From Stigmatella aurantiaca (GTDB lineage Bacteria > Myxococcota > Myxococcia > Myxococcales > Myxococcaceae): DNA of 64,000 bases. A program made the position numbers and the translations under genes. The first letter of the stretch is position 1. The number at the start of each line of letters is the position of its first letter. The stretch is taken from contig NZ_FOAP01000013.1 in assembly GCF_900109545.1 (NCBI RefSeq), positions 168,261 to 232,260 of the forward strand, written 5' to 3'. Positions 17,204 through 24,891 of the stretch are shown piece by piece. The notes beneath the pieces were generated by a model. It was not told the origin of the DNA and did no database searches. It worked only from the letters and a program-made list of their open reading frames with translations.

Positions 17204-18263
17204 AGAGCGGCTGAACGCGCTCCACCCAACGTCCCGTGGCGAGCAGCTCCTGGAACTCCTCTCCCAGTTGCTCACTGGCCTGCCGCACCGTGTTCCAGTG
17301 GCGGATCCGCTCCGCATCGCCGAACCGGACGAAGTCCTCCCGGTCGGGAATCTTTCCGTGCGGCAGGCGCGAGACGAACGCCTCGGACGGCGACAGCAGG
17401 AGCGCGCGCTGGAAGTGCCGCGACAGGCTCCACCGCCAGCGCAGCGACTTGTCGAACCAGCCCGGAATCACATGGGGATAGAAGTGTGGATAGAGCACCA
17501 ATCCCTCTCCCGGCCCGAAGTGCAGGTTCGGGTGGTAGTCCACGATGCCCCCATCCCGGTACGTCCCCGCGAGCGCGCCCGGAATGTGCACCCCGCTCAT
17601 CAGCCCGGGGATGGAGCCGGAGGCCAGAAGCGCCGCCCGCAGGTTCTCCCGCGTCAGCGGCTGGTGCACCGTGGGCAAGTCCTTCAGGCCCGCGAACGGG
17701 CTGCTGTCCCCGGCGGTGTGGAAGATGGCGCGCTTCATCTGGAGCGAGAGCGTGCGCCGGCTCACCCCGTTGGCCAGCGCCGCCAGGGCCAGGCCCGAGA
17801 AGAGCACGCCCGGGGCGTCGCTGGCCGTGGGCCCCCGGCACAGCGTCGTCATCACATGCAGCCGCGCCCAGGGGTGGCCCACAATCTCCTCCGCCCCCTG
17901 CGGCCCCAGCAGGGCCTCCAGGATGCGGGCGCTCGTTTCGGAGACGAGCGAGGGCGGCGGCCGGGGCGGATAGCGCTGCTCCAGGTACGCCGCCGCGAAG
18001 CGGTCGAGCGCCGCCACGGGCTCCTTCTGCGCCAGGCACGCCAGGCGCCAGCTCCCAATGGACGCGCCGATGAGGTGCAGCGGGCGGCTCCGGGGGGCGC
18101 GCAGGAACTCGCCGAAGAGCACCCGGTCCAGCCCAGACAGCACCAGCCACTTGGGCCCGCCCGAGGCCCCGGGCAGCACCTCCACGTCCTCGGCGCGCAG
18201 GCCGCGCTCACGCAAACGCCGCAGGGCTTCGGGACCGGCTCGCAGGGTAAGAGAAGGTGGCAT
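17202..18263 (-). CDS. Patatin-like phospholipase family protein
   Basis: The 353-residue protein has the patatin hallmarks: a Gly-rich oxyanion loop PGASGGPKW (about 31-39), the nucleophile elbow GASIGS (Ser68 in G-x-S-x-G) and the catalytic Asp in YRDGGIVDYH. No signal peptide or membrane segment is apparent, so it is likely cytoplasmic or peripheral. Family members are serine-aspartate dyad lipid acyl hydrolases. The substrate cannot be told from sequence. It sits alone, tail to tail with the exported protein gene. Confidence 0.82.
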   Translation of the reverse strand: MPPSLTLRAGPEALRRLRERGLRAEDVEVLPGASGGPKWLVLSGLDRVLFGEFLRAPRSRPLHLIGASIGSWRLACLAQKEPVAALDRFAAAYLEQRYPPRPPPSLVSETSARILEALLGPQGAEEIVGHPWARLHVMTTLCRGPTASDAPGVLFSGLALAALANGVSRRTLSLQMKRAIFHTAGDSSPFAGLKDLPTVHQPLTRENLRAALLASGSIPGLMSGVHIPGALAGTYRDGGIVDYHPNLHFGPGEGLVLYPHFYPHVIPGWFDKSLRWRWSLSRHFQRALLLSPSEAFVSRLPHGKIPDREDFVRFGDAERIRHWNTVRQASEQLGEEFQELLATGRWVERVQPL

Positions 18264-18463
18264 ACCCCGCCGACCCTATCCCGGCCGCCCGGGAAAGGGT
18301 GTTCCACCTGCACCGTCCATTCCCCGGATACTTTGAAAGAGAATGGAAAATTTAATTCTGGGGAGATCCAGAAATACCGTCTCCTTTCAATAAATCCATG
18401 AAGGCGCGGCGAAGCGCAGGGGATGACCCCCTGGCTCTCGACGGGCCTTTCCTGGAGAGCAAC

Positions 18464-19102
18464 ATGACCCCCCGTTTCCTGAAGCGGTTCCTGATGGGCG
18501 TGGCCTCGATCGCGGGCCTGGCTGTTCCGAGCATCGCCGCGGCGCACCCCACGTGCGTGTACGTGTTCACCCACCTGGACGGCTTCACGGTCTCCACCCC
18601 CGCGGTGCCCGTCTACGTCCCCGCCCTGAGCGCGCTGGCGGATCCGATTCGCGTGCACGTGGATGAGACGGCGCAGAACATCCTCGGCTACTCCCTGAAC
18701 CTGCCCGGCCTGGACCTGGGCACCGAGGGCACCCCGCTGTTCGCCCTGCCGGAGCTCGGCACCGTGCTTCCCCCCCTCTCCTTCACCCTGCCGGAGATCA
18801 ACTACAACCCCTACCGCTGCATCGACATCGACGGCGTCGAGGTCCCCGCGATTCCCGTGAAGCTGCCGGCCTCGTCGCTCGTGCTGCCGGGCTTCTTCGC
18901 GGACATCGGCGAGGTGATCTTCAACATCGGCGGCGAGGAGATCAAGGTGCTGGGCAAGCTGTTCCGCTTCAACGGCAAGCAGATCATCTTCCCCGAGCTG
19001 AACCTGGGCACCCCCGCCATCCCGGTGGGCACGCCGCAGAAGAGCATCGAGCTGCACCTCGACGGCTCGTGGAAGGTGATTCGCTACCTGGCGCCCAACT
19101 AA
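18464..19102 (+). CDS. Secreted protein of unknown function
   Basis: The 212-residue product begins with a type I signal peptide cut near SIAAAHP. The mature protein is unusually rich in Pro, Leu, Val and Ile with few charges, in alternating patterns such as PALSALADPI and LPELGTVLPPLSF, suggesting a beta-rich secreted protein. Two Cys are present (HPTCVYV, YRCIDID). No family is recognised. The 200 bp upstream contain the most AT-rich stretch nearby (18330-18400), including an imperfect TTGAAA and an inverted TCCATTC/GAATGGA pair (18316-18322, 18341-18347), consistent with its own promoter. Confidence 0.7.
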   Translation: MTPRFLKRFLMGVASIAGLAVPSIAAAHPTCVYVFTHLDGFTVSTPAVPVYVPALSALADPIRVHVDETAQNILGYSLNLPGLDLGTEGTPLFALPELGTVLPPLSFTLPEINYNPYRCIDIDGVEVPAIPVKLPASSLVLPGFFADIGEVIFNIGGEEIKVLGKLFRFNGKQIIFPELNLGTPAIPVGTPQKSIELHLDGSWKVIRYLAPN

Positions 19103-19156
19103 GCGGAACGTAGGAACGAAGTCGCAGAGCACTCCGCTTCCCAGGGCATCGTGCTA

Positions 19157-19184
19157 GAGGGCTCTCATCCTCACGGGAGCCCTC
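19157..19184 (+). promoter_or_regulatory. Hairpin directly before the epimerase start codon
   Basis: GAGGGCTC (19157-19164) pairs perfectly with GAGCCCTC (19177-19184), leaving a 12-base loop, and the epimerase ATG follows at 19189. The purine-rich GGGAG that would serve as ribosome-binding site lies partly in the 3' arm. It could end transcripts of the upstream gene or limit translation of the epimerase. Confidence 0.4.
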
Positions 19185-19188
19185 GCCC

Positions 19189-20208
19189 ATGTCTCTGGTC
19201 CTGACCGCCCACGTTCTCGAGCTGCCGCTTCGCCATGCCTGGACGATTGCCCGGGGGACCAGTACCTCCAAGCGCAACGTCCTCGTGGAGCTTCGCTCGG
19301 GGACGCTCACCGGGCGGGGAGAGGCGGCGCCCAACGTCCGGTATGGGGAGTCCGCGGAGACGGTGCTGGAGGCCCTCCAGATTCTTGCGCCGGTGGTGGA
19401 GGGGGCCGACCCCCGCCACTTCCGGGAGGTATCGGAGGCGCTCCAGGCCGCCGTGCCGGGCCACGGCGCGGCGAAGGCGGCGGTGGACATCGCCCTGCAC
19501 GACCTGGCCGCGCAGTTGCTGGACGTTCCGCTGTACCGGCTGTGGGGGGTGAACCCGGCGCGCATGCCCCTCACCTCGTTCTCCATCGGCATCGATGAGC
19601 CGGAGACGCTCGCGCGCAAGGTGCAGGAGGCCGCGCCGTACCCGGTGCTCAAGGTGAAGCTGGGCGCAGGCCGCGTGCGCGAGGTGTTCGGCGCGGTGCG
19701 CCAGGCCACATCCAAGGTGATTCGCGTGGATGCCAACGAGGCCTGGCGCCCCGACGAGGCGCTGGCGCACATCGAATGGCTGGCCACGCAAGGGGTGGAA
19801 CTGGTGGAGCAGCCCCTGCCCGCGGCGGACGTGGAGGGTGCCCGGTGGCTGCGCGCCCGCTCGCCCCTGCCGCTGGTGGCGGACGAGGCCCTCCTCCAGG
19901 CCTCGGACGTGCCGCGCCTGGCCGAGGGCTACCATGGCATCAACATCAAGCTGCAGAAGGCCGGGGGCATCCGCGAGGCGCTGCGCACCGTCGAGGCCGC
20001 GCGGGCTTGCGGGCTGAAGGTGATGATTGGCTGCATGGTGGAGACCGCCGTGGGCATCGCGGCTGGGGCCCACCTGGGCCCCCTGGCGGACTGGTTGGAC
20101 CTGGACGGCAACCTGCTGCTCGCCGAGGATCCCTTCGTGGGGCACCCGGTGGAGGAGGGGCGCATCCGGCTGGGGGACGGCGTGGGGCTGGGCGTGAGGC
20201 CCCGGTGA
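19189..20208 (+). CDS. Dipeptide epimerase (enolase superfamily)
   Basis: The 339-residue protein shows the muconate-lactonizing subgroup of the enolase superfamily. An N-terminal capping domain ends near residue 125. The barrel has the catalytic LKVKLG Lys, metal ligands in IRVDANEAW, LVEQPLP and VADEAL, the second catalytic Lys in NIKLQKAGG and the CMVETA loop. This order is that of L-Ala-D/L-Glu epimerases, which racemise dipeptides, often from recycled peptidoglycan. Its stop codon overlaps the GTG of the transporter gene (GTGA), so the two are probably co-translated and may act on imported or recycled dipeptides. Confidence 0.88.
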   Translation: MSLVLTAHVLELPLRHAWTIARGTSTSKRNVLVELRSGTLTGRGEAAPNVRYGESAETVLEALQILAPVVEGADPRHFREVSEALQAAVPGHGAAKAAVDIALHDLAAQLLDVPLYRLWGVNPARMPLTSFSIGIDEPETLARKVQEAAPYPVLKVKLGAGRVREVFGAVRQATSKVIRVDANEAWRPDEALAHIEWLATQGVELVEQPLPAADVEGARWLRARSPLPLVADEALLQASDVPRLAEGYHGINIKLQKAGGIREALRTVEAARACGLKVMIGCMVETAVGIAAGAHLGPLADWLDLDGNLLLAEDPFVGHPVEEGRIRLGDGVGLGVRPR

Positions 20209-21407
20209 GTCCGGCGCTCATTCAAGAGCCCATGGCGGTGTTCGCCGTGCTGCTGGGCGTGCTCGGGCTCCTGGTGCTCGCGGACCGGCACCCGGCCATT
20301 CACCGCTTCTTCGGCGTGGTGCCGCTCATCGTCTTCATCTACTTCGTGCCCACGGCGCTCTCGAACCTGGGCGTGATTCCCCTCCAGTCCGAGCTGTACC
20401 GCTTCGTGCGCGTGTACCTGCTGCCCTCAAGCCTGGTGCTGCTGGTGCTCTCGGTGGACCTGCCCTCCATTGCCCGGCTGGGGCGCAACGCCGTGGTGCT
20501 CTTCCTGGCGGGCGCGGTGGGCATCATCCTCGGGGGGCCCCTGGCGTACCTGCTGCTGGGGGGCCTGGTGCCGGCGGAGCTGGGGGACCAGGCCTGGAAG
20601 GGGCTGGCGGCGCTGAGCGGCTCGTGGATTGGGGGCAGCGCGAACTTCGTGGCCATTGGCCAGAGCGTGGGCGCCTCGGACAGCACGCTGAGCATGCTGG
20701 TGGTGGTGGATGTGGGCGTCTCCAACATCTGGACGGCGGTGCTGCTGTCCTTCGCGGGCCGCGAGAAGACGATGGACGCGCGCCTGGGCGCGGACCGGCG
20801 CACGCTGGAGGCCGTGCGGCAGGAGGTGGAGCTGCTCCAGGCGGGGAGCGCGCGGCCGGCGAGCCTGGCGGACCTGCTGTGGATGCTGGGCATCGCCTTC
20901 GGCGTCACCGTGGCGTGCACGGCGCTGGCGCGCGCGCTGCCGGACCTGGGCACCATGGTGACGGGCTTCACGTGGGTGGTGCTGCTGGTGACGGCGGTGG
21001 GCGTGGGGCTGTCCTTCACCCCGGCGCGCAAGCTGGAGGGCGCGGGGGCGAGCCGCCTGGGCACGGTGTTCCTGTACCTGCTCATTGCCACCATCGGCGC
21101 GCAGGCGGAGTTCCGGAGGCTCCTGGATGCGCCCGCGCTCGTGGCGGTGGGCATGGTGTGGATGGCCTTCCACGCGGCGGTGATTCTCGGGGTGCGGCGC
21201 TGGCTCAAGGCGCCCATCTTCTTCGCGGCGGTGGGCTCCCAGGCGAACGTGGGCGGGACGGCCTCCGCCTCGGTGGTGGCCGCGGCCTTCCACCCCGCCC
21301 TGGCCCCCGTGGGGGTGCTGCTCGCCGTGCTGGGCTACGTGCTGGGCACCTACGGGGGGCTCTTGTGCGCGCTCCTGCTGGAGCAGGTCCACCACCTCAT
21401 TCGTTGA
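20205..21407 (+). CDS. DUF819 (YjcL-like) membrane protein
   Basis: A 400-residue, highly hydrophobic protein with about ten membrane segments, matching DUF819 proteins in the SGSWIGGSANFVAIGQ motif and the late VGSQANVGGTASASVVA motif. The two motifs look like inverted-repeat substrate sites of a transporter. Function of the family is not established; a permease role is inferred. The GTG at 20205 is preferred because it overlaps the epimerase stop and gives the family-like N-terminus SPALIQEPMAVFAVL; an internal ATG at 20232 is the alternative. Pairing with the epimerase suggests transport of a related amino acid or peptide. Its 3' end overlaps the convergent gene by 11 bp. Confidence 0.85.
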   Translation: MSPALIQEPMAVFAVLLGVLGLLVLADRHPAIHRFFGVVPLIVFIYFVPTALSNLGVIPLQSELYRFVRVYLLPSSLVLLVLSVDLPSIARLGRNAVVLFLAGAVGIILGGPLAYLLLGGLVPAELGDQAWKGLAALSGSWIGGSANFVAIGQSVGASDSTLSMLVVVDVGVSNIWTAVLLSFAGREKTMDARLGADRRTLEAVRQEVELLQAGSARPASLADLLWMLGIAFGVTVACTALARALPDLGTMVTGFTWVVLLVTAVGVGLSFTPARKLEGAGASRLGTVFLYLLIATIGAQAEFRRLLDAPALVAVGMVWMAFHAAVILGVRRWLKAPIFFAAVGSQANVGGTASASVVAAAFHPALAPVGVLLAVLGYVLGTYGGLLCALLLEQVHHLIR

Positions 21408-23178
21408 AGCGCTCCTCGCCCTCGTCGGTCCAGTTCCGCGCGTTCAGGTTCACGCGGATGGGCGCCTCGATGAGGTAGGGCTCGGTGGCGTCCGGGTCAT
21501 CGGGCGCGTAGGCGGGGTGGGCGGGCCCGGCGTGGGTCTCCTTCCACTGGCGGGGCACGCGCTCCACGCCCACGGGGTAGATGGTGAGGCAGCCCGCCGT
21601 ATCGATTTTCAGGCGCAGGAAGTTCTTGTAGTCGGCCACCGCCAGCGCGCCGAACGCCTCGTTCGAGTGGGCGCGGAAGCCGTTGACGCTCACCCAGAAG
21701 TAGAGGCCGCTCACGAAGGGGCCCACCAGGAACCCGAAGAGGAAGGTGAAGGCCGAGGAGAGGAAGAACTTGCCGGCCAGGTGCGGCCAGCCTCCCGCGC
21801 ACAGCGTGGGGTCCGTGGCCAGCCGCTCCGCGCAGATGTCCAGGCCGCTCACGGTGAGGTAGGTGCCACCCCAGGCACAGAAGAACGCGGCCACGATGTG
21901 GCCCAGGCCGTGCGAGAGGCCCATCACCCACTTCCAGCGCCCGAAGGCCGCATCCGCGAACGCGCCCAGGCTCAGCAGGGTGATGATGCCCAGCCCCATG
22001 CTCCACGGCCGCGTAATCATGGAGTAGGCCACCGAGGAGAGCACGTCGGGCAGCCCGGTGAGCCCCAGGTGGCCCACCTCGGCGTAGGCCGCCAGCGCCA
22101 GCGCCAGGTAGAGCGTGCCGGTAATCAGCCCGAAGAGCGGGCTGTGGCGGATGAGCAGCAGGTTGCCCCGGGCAATCTTTCGCGACGTCTTCTCGTCCGG
22201 GAAGCTCTTGCGCACCGTGTAGCCGTCCAGCAGCACGTCCGCCTTGGGCGCGTGCGTGGGGTGCAGGAAGGCGCCGCCGCCGCCGGCGGTGATTTTCTGC
22301 TGCCCCTCGGGGTTCTCGTGCCGCCGGTAGTGGTGCAGGTCCCCGGCGAGGAAGACGCTGATGCGCTTGCCCAGCACCTTCTCCTGGAGGTACTCGAGGT
22401 TGTTCTCCAGGTAGCCGCGGCGGCGCTTGGTGTTGGCGGCGTGAATCCAGGCCGGCTCGGCGTTGCAGAGGATGACGCGGTCGGTGGGCTCCATGCGCGA
22501 GGCCACCTGGCGGAAGTACTCCACCTGGGGCACGTCGATGTCGCTGTTGAGCTGCACGTCGGTGCCCAGCAGCCACCAGCCGCGGGGCAGCTTCAGCGCG
22601 AAGTAGCTCCGGCTCTGGCGCGTGCGCCGGCCTGCCACCCACCGCCGGGCGCAGAACAGCCGCAGGAAGGCCGCCAGCCCGTCGTACCAGTCATGGTTGC
22701 CTGGAATGACGAACAGGTCCGGGCTGGGCGGCGGCGAGCGGCGCAGGGCCGCCTCGTAGGGCTGCACGAGCCGCTCCTCGTACGTCTCGCGGCTGGCGCC
22801 CGGGTACACCGTGTCCCCGCCGAAGACGAGCACCTGGCCGCGCTGGGTGGCGTGCCCGGTCCCCTCGGGCGTCTGGAGCGTCAGCTCGGCCAGCGCCAGC
22901 AGCCGGGCGATGCAGTAGGTGGAGTTCCACCCGTCGCCGGTGTCCGCGACGTAGTCCAGCCAGAACGCGTCCTGGCCGTCCTTGAGGGTGGAGTAGTCGA
23001 AGTAGGGCTCCTGGGGGCGGACCATCGCCTCCACGAGCCGCTGGTCGGCCCGGGTCCCGAACACGGCCGCGACGATGGCGTCCAGGCTGGCGCGGATGAA
23101 CTGCGCGGGGTGCAGCCAGCGCACCATGTCCGCGCGGCGCTGGGGGTTCGTGGCGGTACCGCTCTCCGGAGGTGTCAC
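21397..23178 (-). CDS. Membrane metallophosphoesterase
   Basis: The 593-residue protein has calcineurin-like motifs: GGDTVYPG, PGNHDWYDGL, a late AGDLHHYRRHE and a Gly-rich GGGGAFLHPTHA turn. After the catalytic part come several hydrophobic segments (roughly residues 350-515), so the enzyme is membrane-embedded. The first metal motif (D-x-H) is not obvious, which may indicate divergence. Substrate unknown. I placed the start at the GTG 23178 because the following TATNPQRRADMVRWL region looks conserved; an ATG at 23217 and an internal one at 23127 are alternatives. It overlaps the DUF819 gene 3' end and is divergent from the thioesterase. Confidence 0.8.
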   Translation of the reverse strand: MTPPESGTATNPQRRADMVRWLHPAQFIRASLDAIVAAVFGTRADQRLVEAMVRPQEPYFDYSTLKDGQDAFWLDYVADTGDGWNSTYCIARLLALAELTLQTPEGTGHATQRGQVLVFGGDTVYPGASRETYEERLVQPYEAALRRSPPPSPDLFVIPGNHDWYDGLAAFLRLFCARRWVAGRRTRQSRSYFALKLPRGWWLLGTDVQLNSDIDVPQVEYFRQVASRMEPTDRVILCNAEPAWIHAANTKRRRGYLENNLEYLQEKVLGKRISVFLAGDLHHYRRHENPEGQQKITAGGGGAFLHPTHAPKADVLLDGYTVRKSFPDEKTSRKIARGNLLLIRHSPLFGLITGTLYLALALAAYAEVGHLGLTGLPDVLSSVAYSMITRPWSMGLGIITLLSLGAFADAAFGRWKWVMGLSHGLGHIVAAFFCAWGGTYLTVSGLDICAERLATDPTLCAGGWPHLAGKFFLSSAFTFLFGFLVGPFVSGLYFWVSVNGFRAHSNEAFGALAVADYKNFLRLKIDTAGCLTIYPVGVERVPRQWKETHAGPAHPAYAPDDPDATEPYLIEAPIRVNLNARNWTDEGEERFNE

Positions 23179-23264
23179 AATCCGTTCACCGTCACCCAGC
23201 CTGCCCCCCCGGGTCAACCCCTGGGTAGGAATGCCCGTTCCCAGGCGGCCGTGTCTGGACCAGC

Positions 23265-23720
23265 ATGGCCGCCATGTCTGAGACGCTGAAGGATTTTGCC
23301 ATCGTCACGCCCCGCTTCCCCGTTCACTGGAGCGAGATGGACGCGTACGGCCACGTGAACAACGCGCGCTTCTTCGTCTGGTTCGAGTCGGCGCGGATCG
23401 CCTACCTGGCCCGCATTGGCCTGGTGAGCTCGGGCCACTCCGGGGTGGGGCCCATCCTGGCCACCACGAGCGCGGACTACCTCAAGCCCGTCGTCTACCC
23501 GGCCTCGCTCGTGGCCGGCGCCCGCGTGGCCCGCGTGGGCCGCACCAGCCTCTCCCTGGAGCACGCGGTGGCGGACGCGGACACGGGCACCCTGTACGCG
23601 CGCGGCAGCAGCGTCATCGTGACGATTCGCTACCCGGCCTACGAGAAAATCCCCGTGCCCGCGGAGGTCCGCGCCGCCATCGAGGCGGTGGAGGGGCGCG
23701 CCTTTCCGCCCGCCCCCTGA
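23265..23720 (+). CDS. Hot-dog fold acyl-CoA thioesterase
   Basis: The 151-residue protein has the 4-hydroxybenzoyl-CoA thioesterase signature: a D-x-x-x-H-x-N motif in SEMDAYGHVNNARFFVWFE, where the Asp is catalytic, followed by the hot-dog helix and sheet. It would hydrolyse an acyl-CoA in the cytoplasm; the acyl group cannot be assigned. A second Met three codons in is an alternative start. It ends 17 bp before the convergent aldo-keto reductase gene. Confidence 0.87.
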   Translation: MAAMSETLKDFAIVTPRFPVHWSEMDAYGHVNNARFFVWFESARIAYLARIGLVSSGHSGVGPILATTSADYLKPVVYPASLVAGARVARVGRTSLSLEHAVADADTGTLYARGSSVIVTIRYPAYEKIPVPAEVRAAIEAVEGRAFPPAP

Positions 23721-23737
23721 AGCGGCCCCGGCCGTGC

Positions 23738-24694
23738 CTAGCGCAGGCCGTCCTCGGCCCGGGCCACCTCGGCCTCCGAGAGCCGGAAGTCCAGGGCGCC
23801 GATGAAGCCATCCACCTGACCTGCGCTGCGGGCACCCACGATGGCGGCGGTGACCGCGGGCTTGCGCAGCGTCCAGGCGATGGCTGCCTCGGCCGGAGAG
23901 CGGCCGTGCACCGCGGCCACCTCCCGCAGCCGGTCCACCAAGGCCAGGTGCTTGGAGAGCAGCGGCTCCTGGAAGTCCCGGCTGTTGCGCCGCCAGTCGT
24001 CCTTGGGGAGCTTCGCGGCGCGCTCGCGCGTCATGGCGCCCGTCAGCAGCCCCGAGGCCATGGGCGAGTAGACGATGACGCCGATGCCGTGGCGCTCGCA
24101 GAAGGGCAGGATGGCCTTCTCGATGTGGCGGTTGATGAGCGAGTAGGGCGGCTGGAGCGAGGTGATGGGCGAAATCTGGTGCGCGAACTCCAATTGCTTC
24201 TCGTCGAAGTTGGAGACGCCGATCCACCGCACCTTGCCCTGGCGCTTCAGCTCCGCCAGGGCCTTCCAGCCCTCCTCGAGGCCCTTGAGCGAGCCGCCCT
24301 CCAGCGGCCAGTGCACCTGATACAAGTCGAGGGTGTCCACCTGGAGCCGGCGCAGGCTGGCCTCACACTCGCGGCGGATGGAGTCCGCGCTCAGCGCGTT
24401 GGAGACCTGGCCCTTGGCGTCCCAGACGAGCCCGCACTTGGTGAAGACATAGGGCCGGTTCGAGCGGCCCTTCAGCGCCTGGGCGACGATTTCCTCCGAG
24501 TGGCCCAGCCCATACACCGCCGCGGTGTCGATCCAGTTGATGCCCAGCTCCAACGCACGGTGGATGGAGCGGACGGACTGCGCGTCATCCTGAGGGCCCC
24601 AGGCGAACGCATAGCCCACGCCACCGATGGCCCAGGCGCCAAAGCCAATCGGGGTGATGTGAAGGTCGGAATTGCCCAGCTGCCGTGTCTCCAT
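23738..24694 (-). CDS. Aldo/keto reductase
   Basis: A 318-residue (beta/alpha)8-barrel enzyme with the full catalytic tetrad: Asp56 and Tyr61 in WIDTAAVYG, Lys in VFTKCG and His in YQVHWP. The NADPH-binding loop appears late in AAIVGARSAGQVD. It reduces carbonyl compounds using NADPH; the substrate is not predictable. The start at 24694 gives the family-typical opening METRQLGNSDL. It is transcribed divergently from the class III aminotransferase gene, and the 197-bp AT-rich interval holds an inverted repeat that may control one or both. Confidence 0.9.
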   Translation of the reverse strand: METRQLGNSDLHITPIGFGAWAIGGVGYAFAWGPQDDAQSVRSIHRALELGINWIDTAAVYGLGHSEEIVAQALKGRSNRPYVFTKCGLVWDAKGQVSNALSADSIRRECEASLRRLQVDTLDLYQVHWPLEGGSLKGLEEGWKALAELKRQGKVRWIGVSNFDEKQLEFAHQISPITSLQPPYSLINRHIEKAILPFCERHGIGVIVYSPMASGLLTGAMTRERAAKLPKDDWRRNSRDFQEPLLSKHLALVDRLREVAAVHGRSPAEAAIAWTLRKPAVTAAIVGARSAGQVDGFIGALDFRLSEAEVARAEDGLR

Positions 24695-24843
24695 GCGCGC
24701 GCCTCCCTGTGTACGCGGGCGTGAGTCTCCGGCGCCGGTGCAGGGGAACAAGGGTTTTGGGCGCCGATTGTGGACGGCTGAGCGATGGACGGCACGGCCC
24801 GAAAGGAAATGCGCGCGGAGGGCCATGGAAAGAATTCCCTGTA

Positions 24844-24868
24844 TAAGGTATATCCCTTAGATACCTTA
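24844..24868. promoter_or_regulatory. Perfect 8-bp inverted repeat between divergent genes
   Basis: TAAGGTAT (24844-24851) and ATACCTTA (24861-24868) are exact inverted copies separated by 9 bp, in the most AT-rich part of the 24695-24891 interval. Location between the divergent aldo-keto reductase and aminotransferase genes, 23 bp before the latter's ATG, fits a dimeric regulator operator. It could instead be a small hairpin in the aminotransferase leader. Confidence 0.45.
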
Positions 24869-24891
24869 AATACACGTATTAGGGACAGGGC

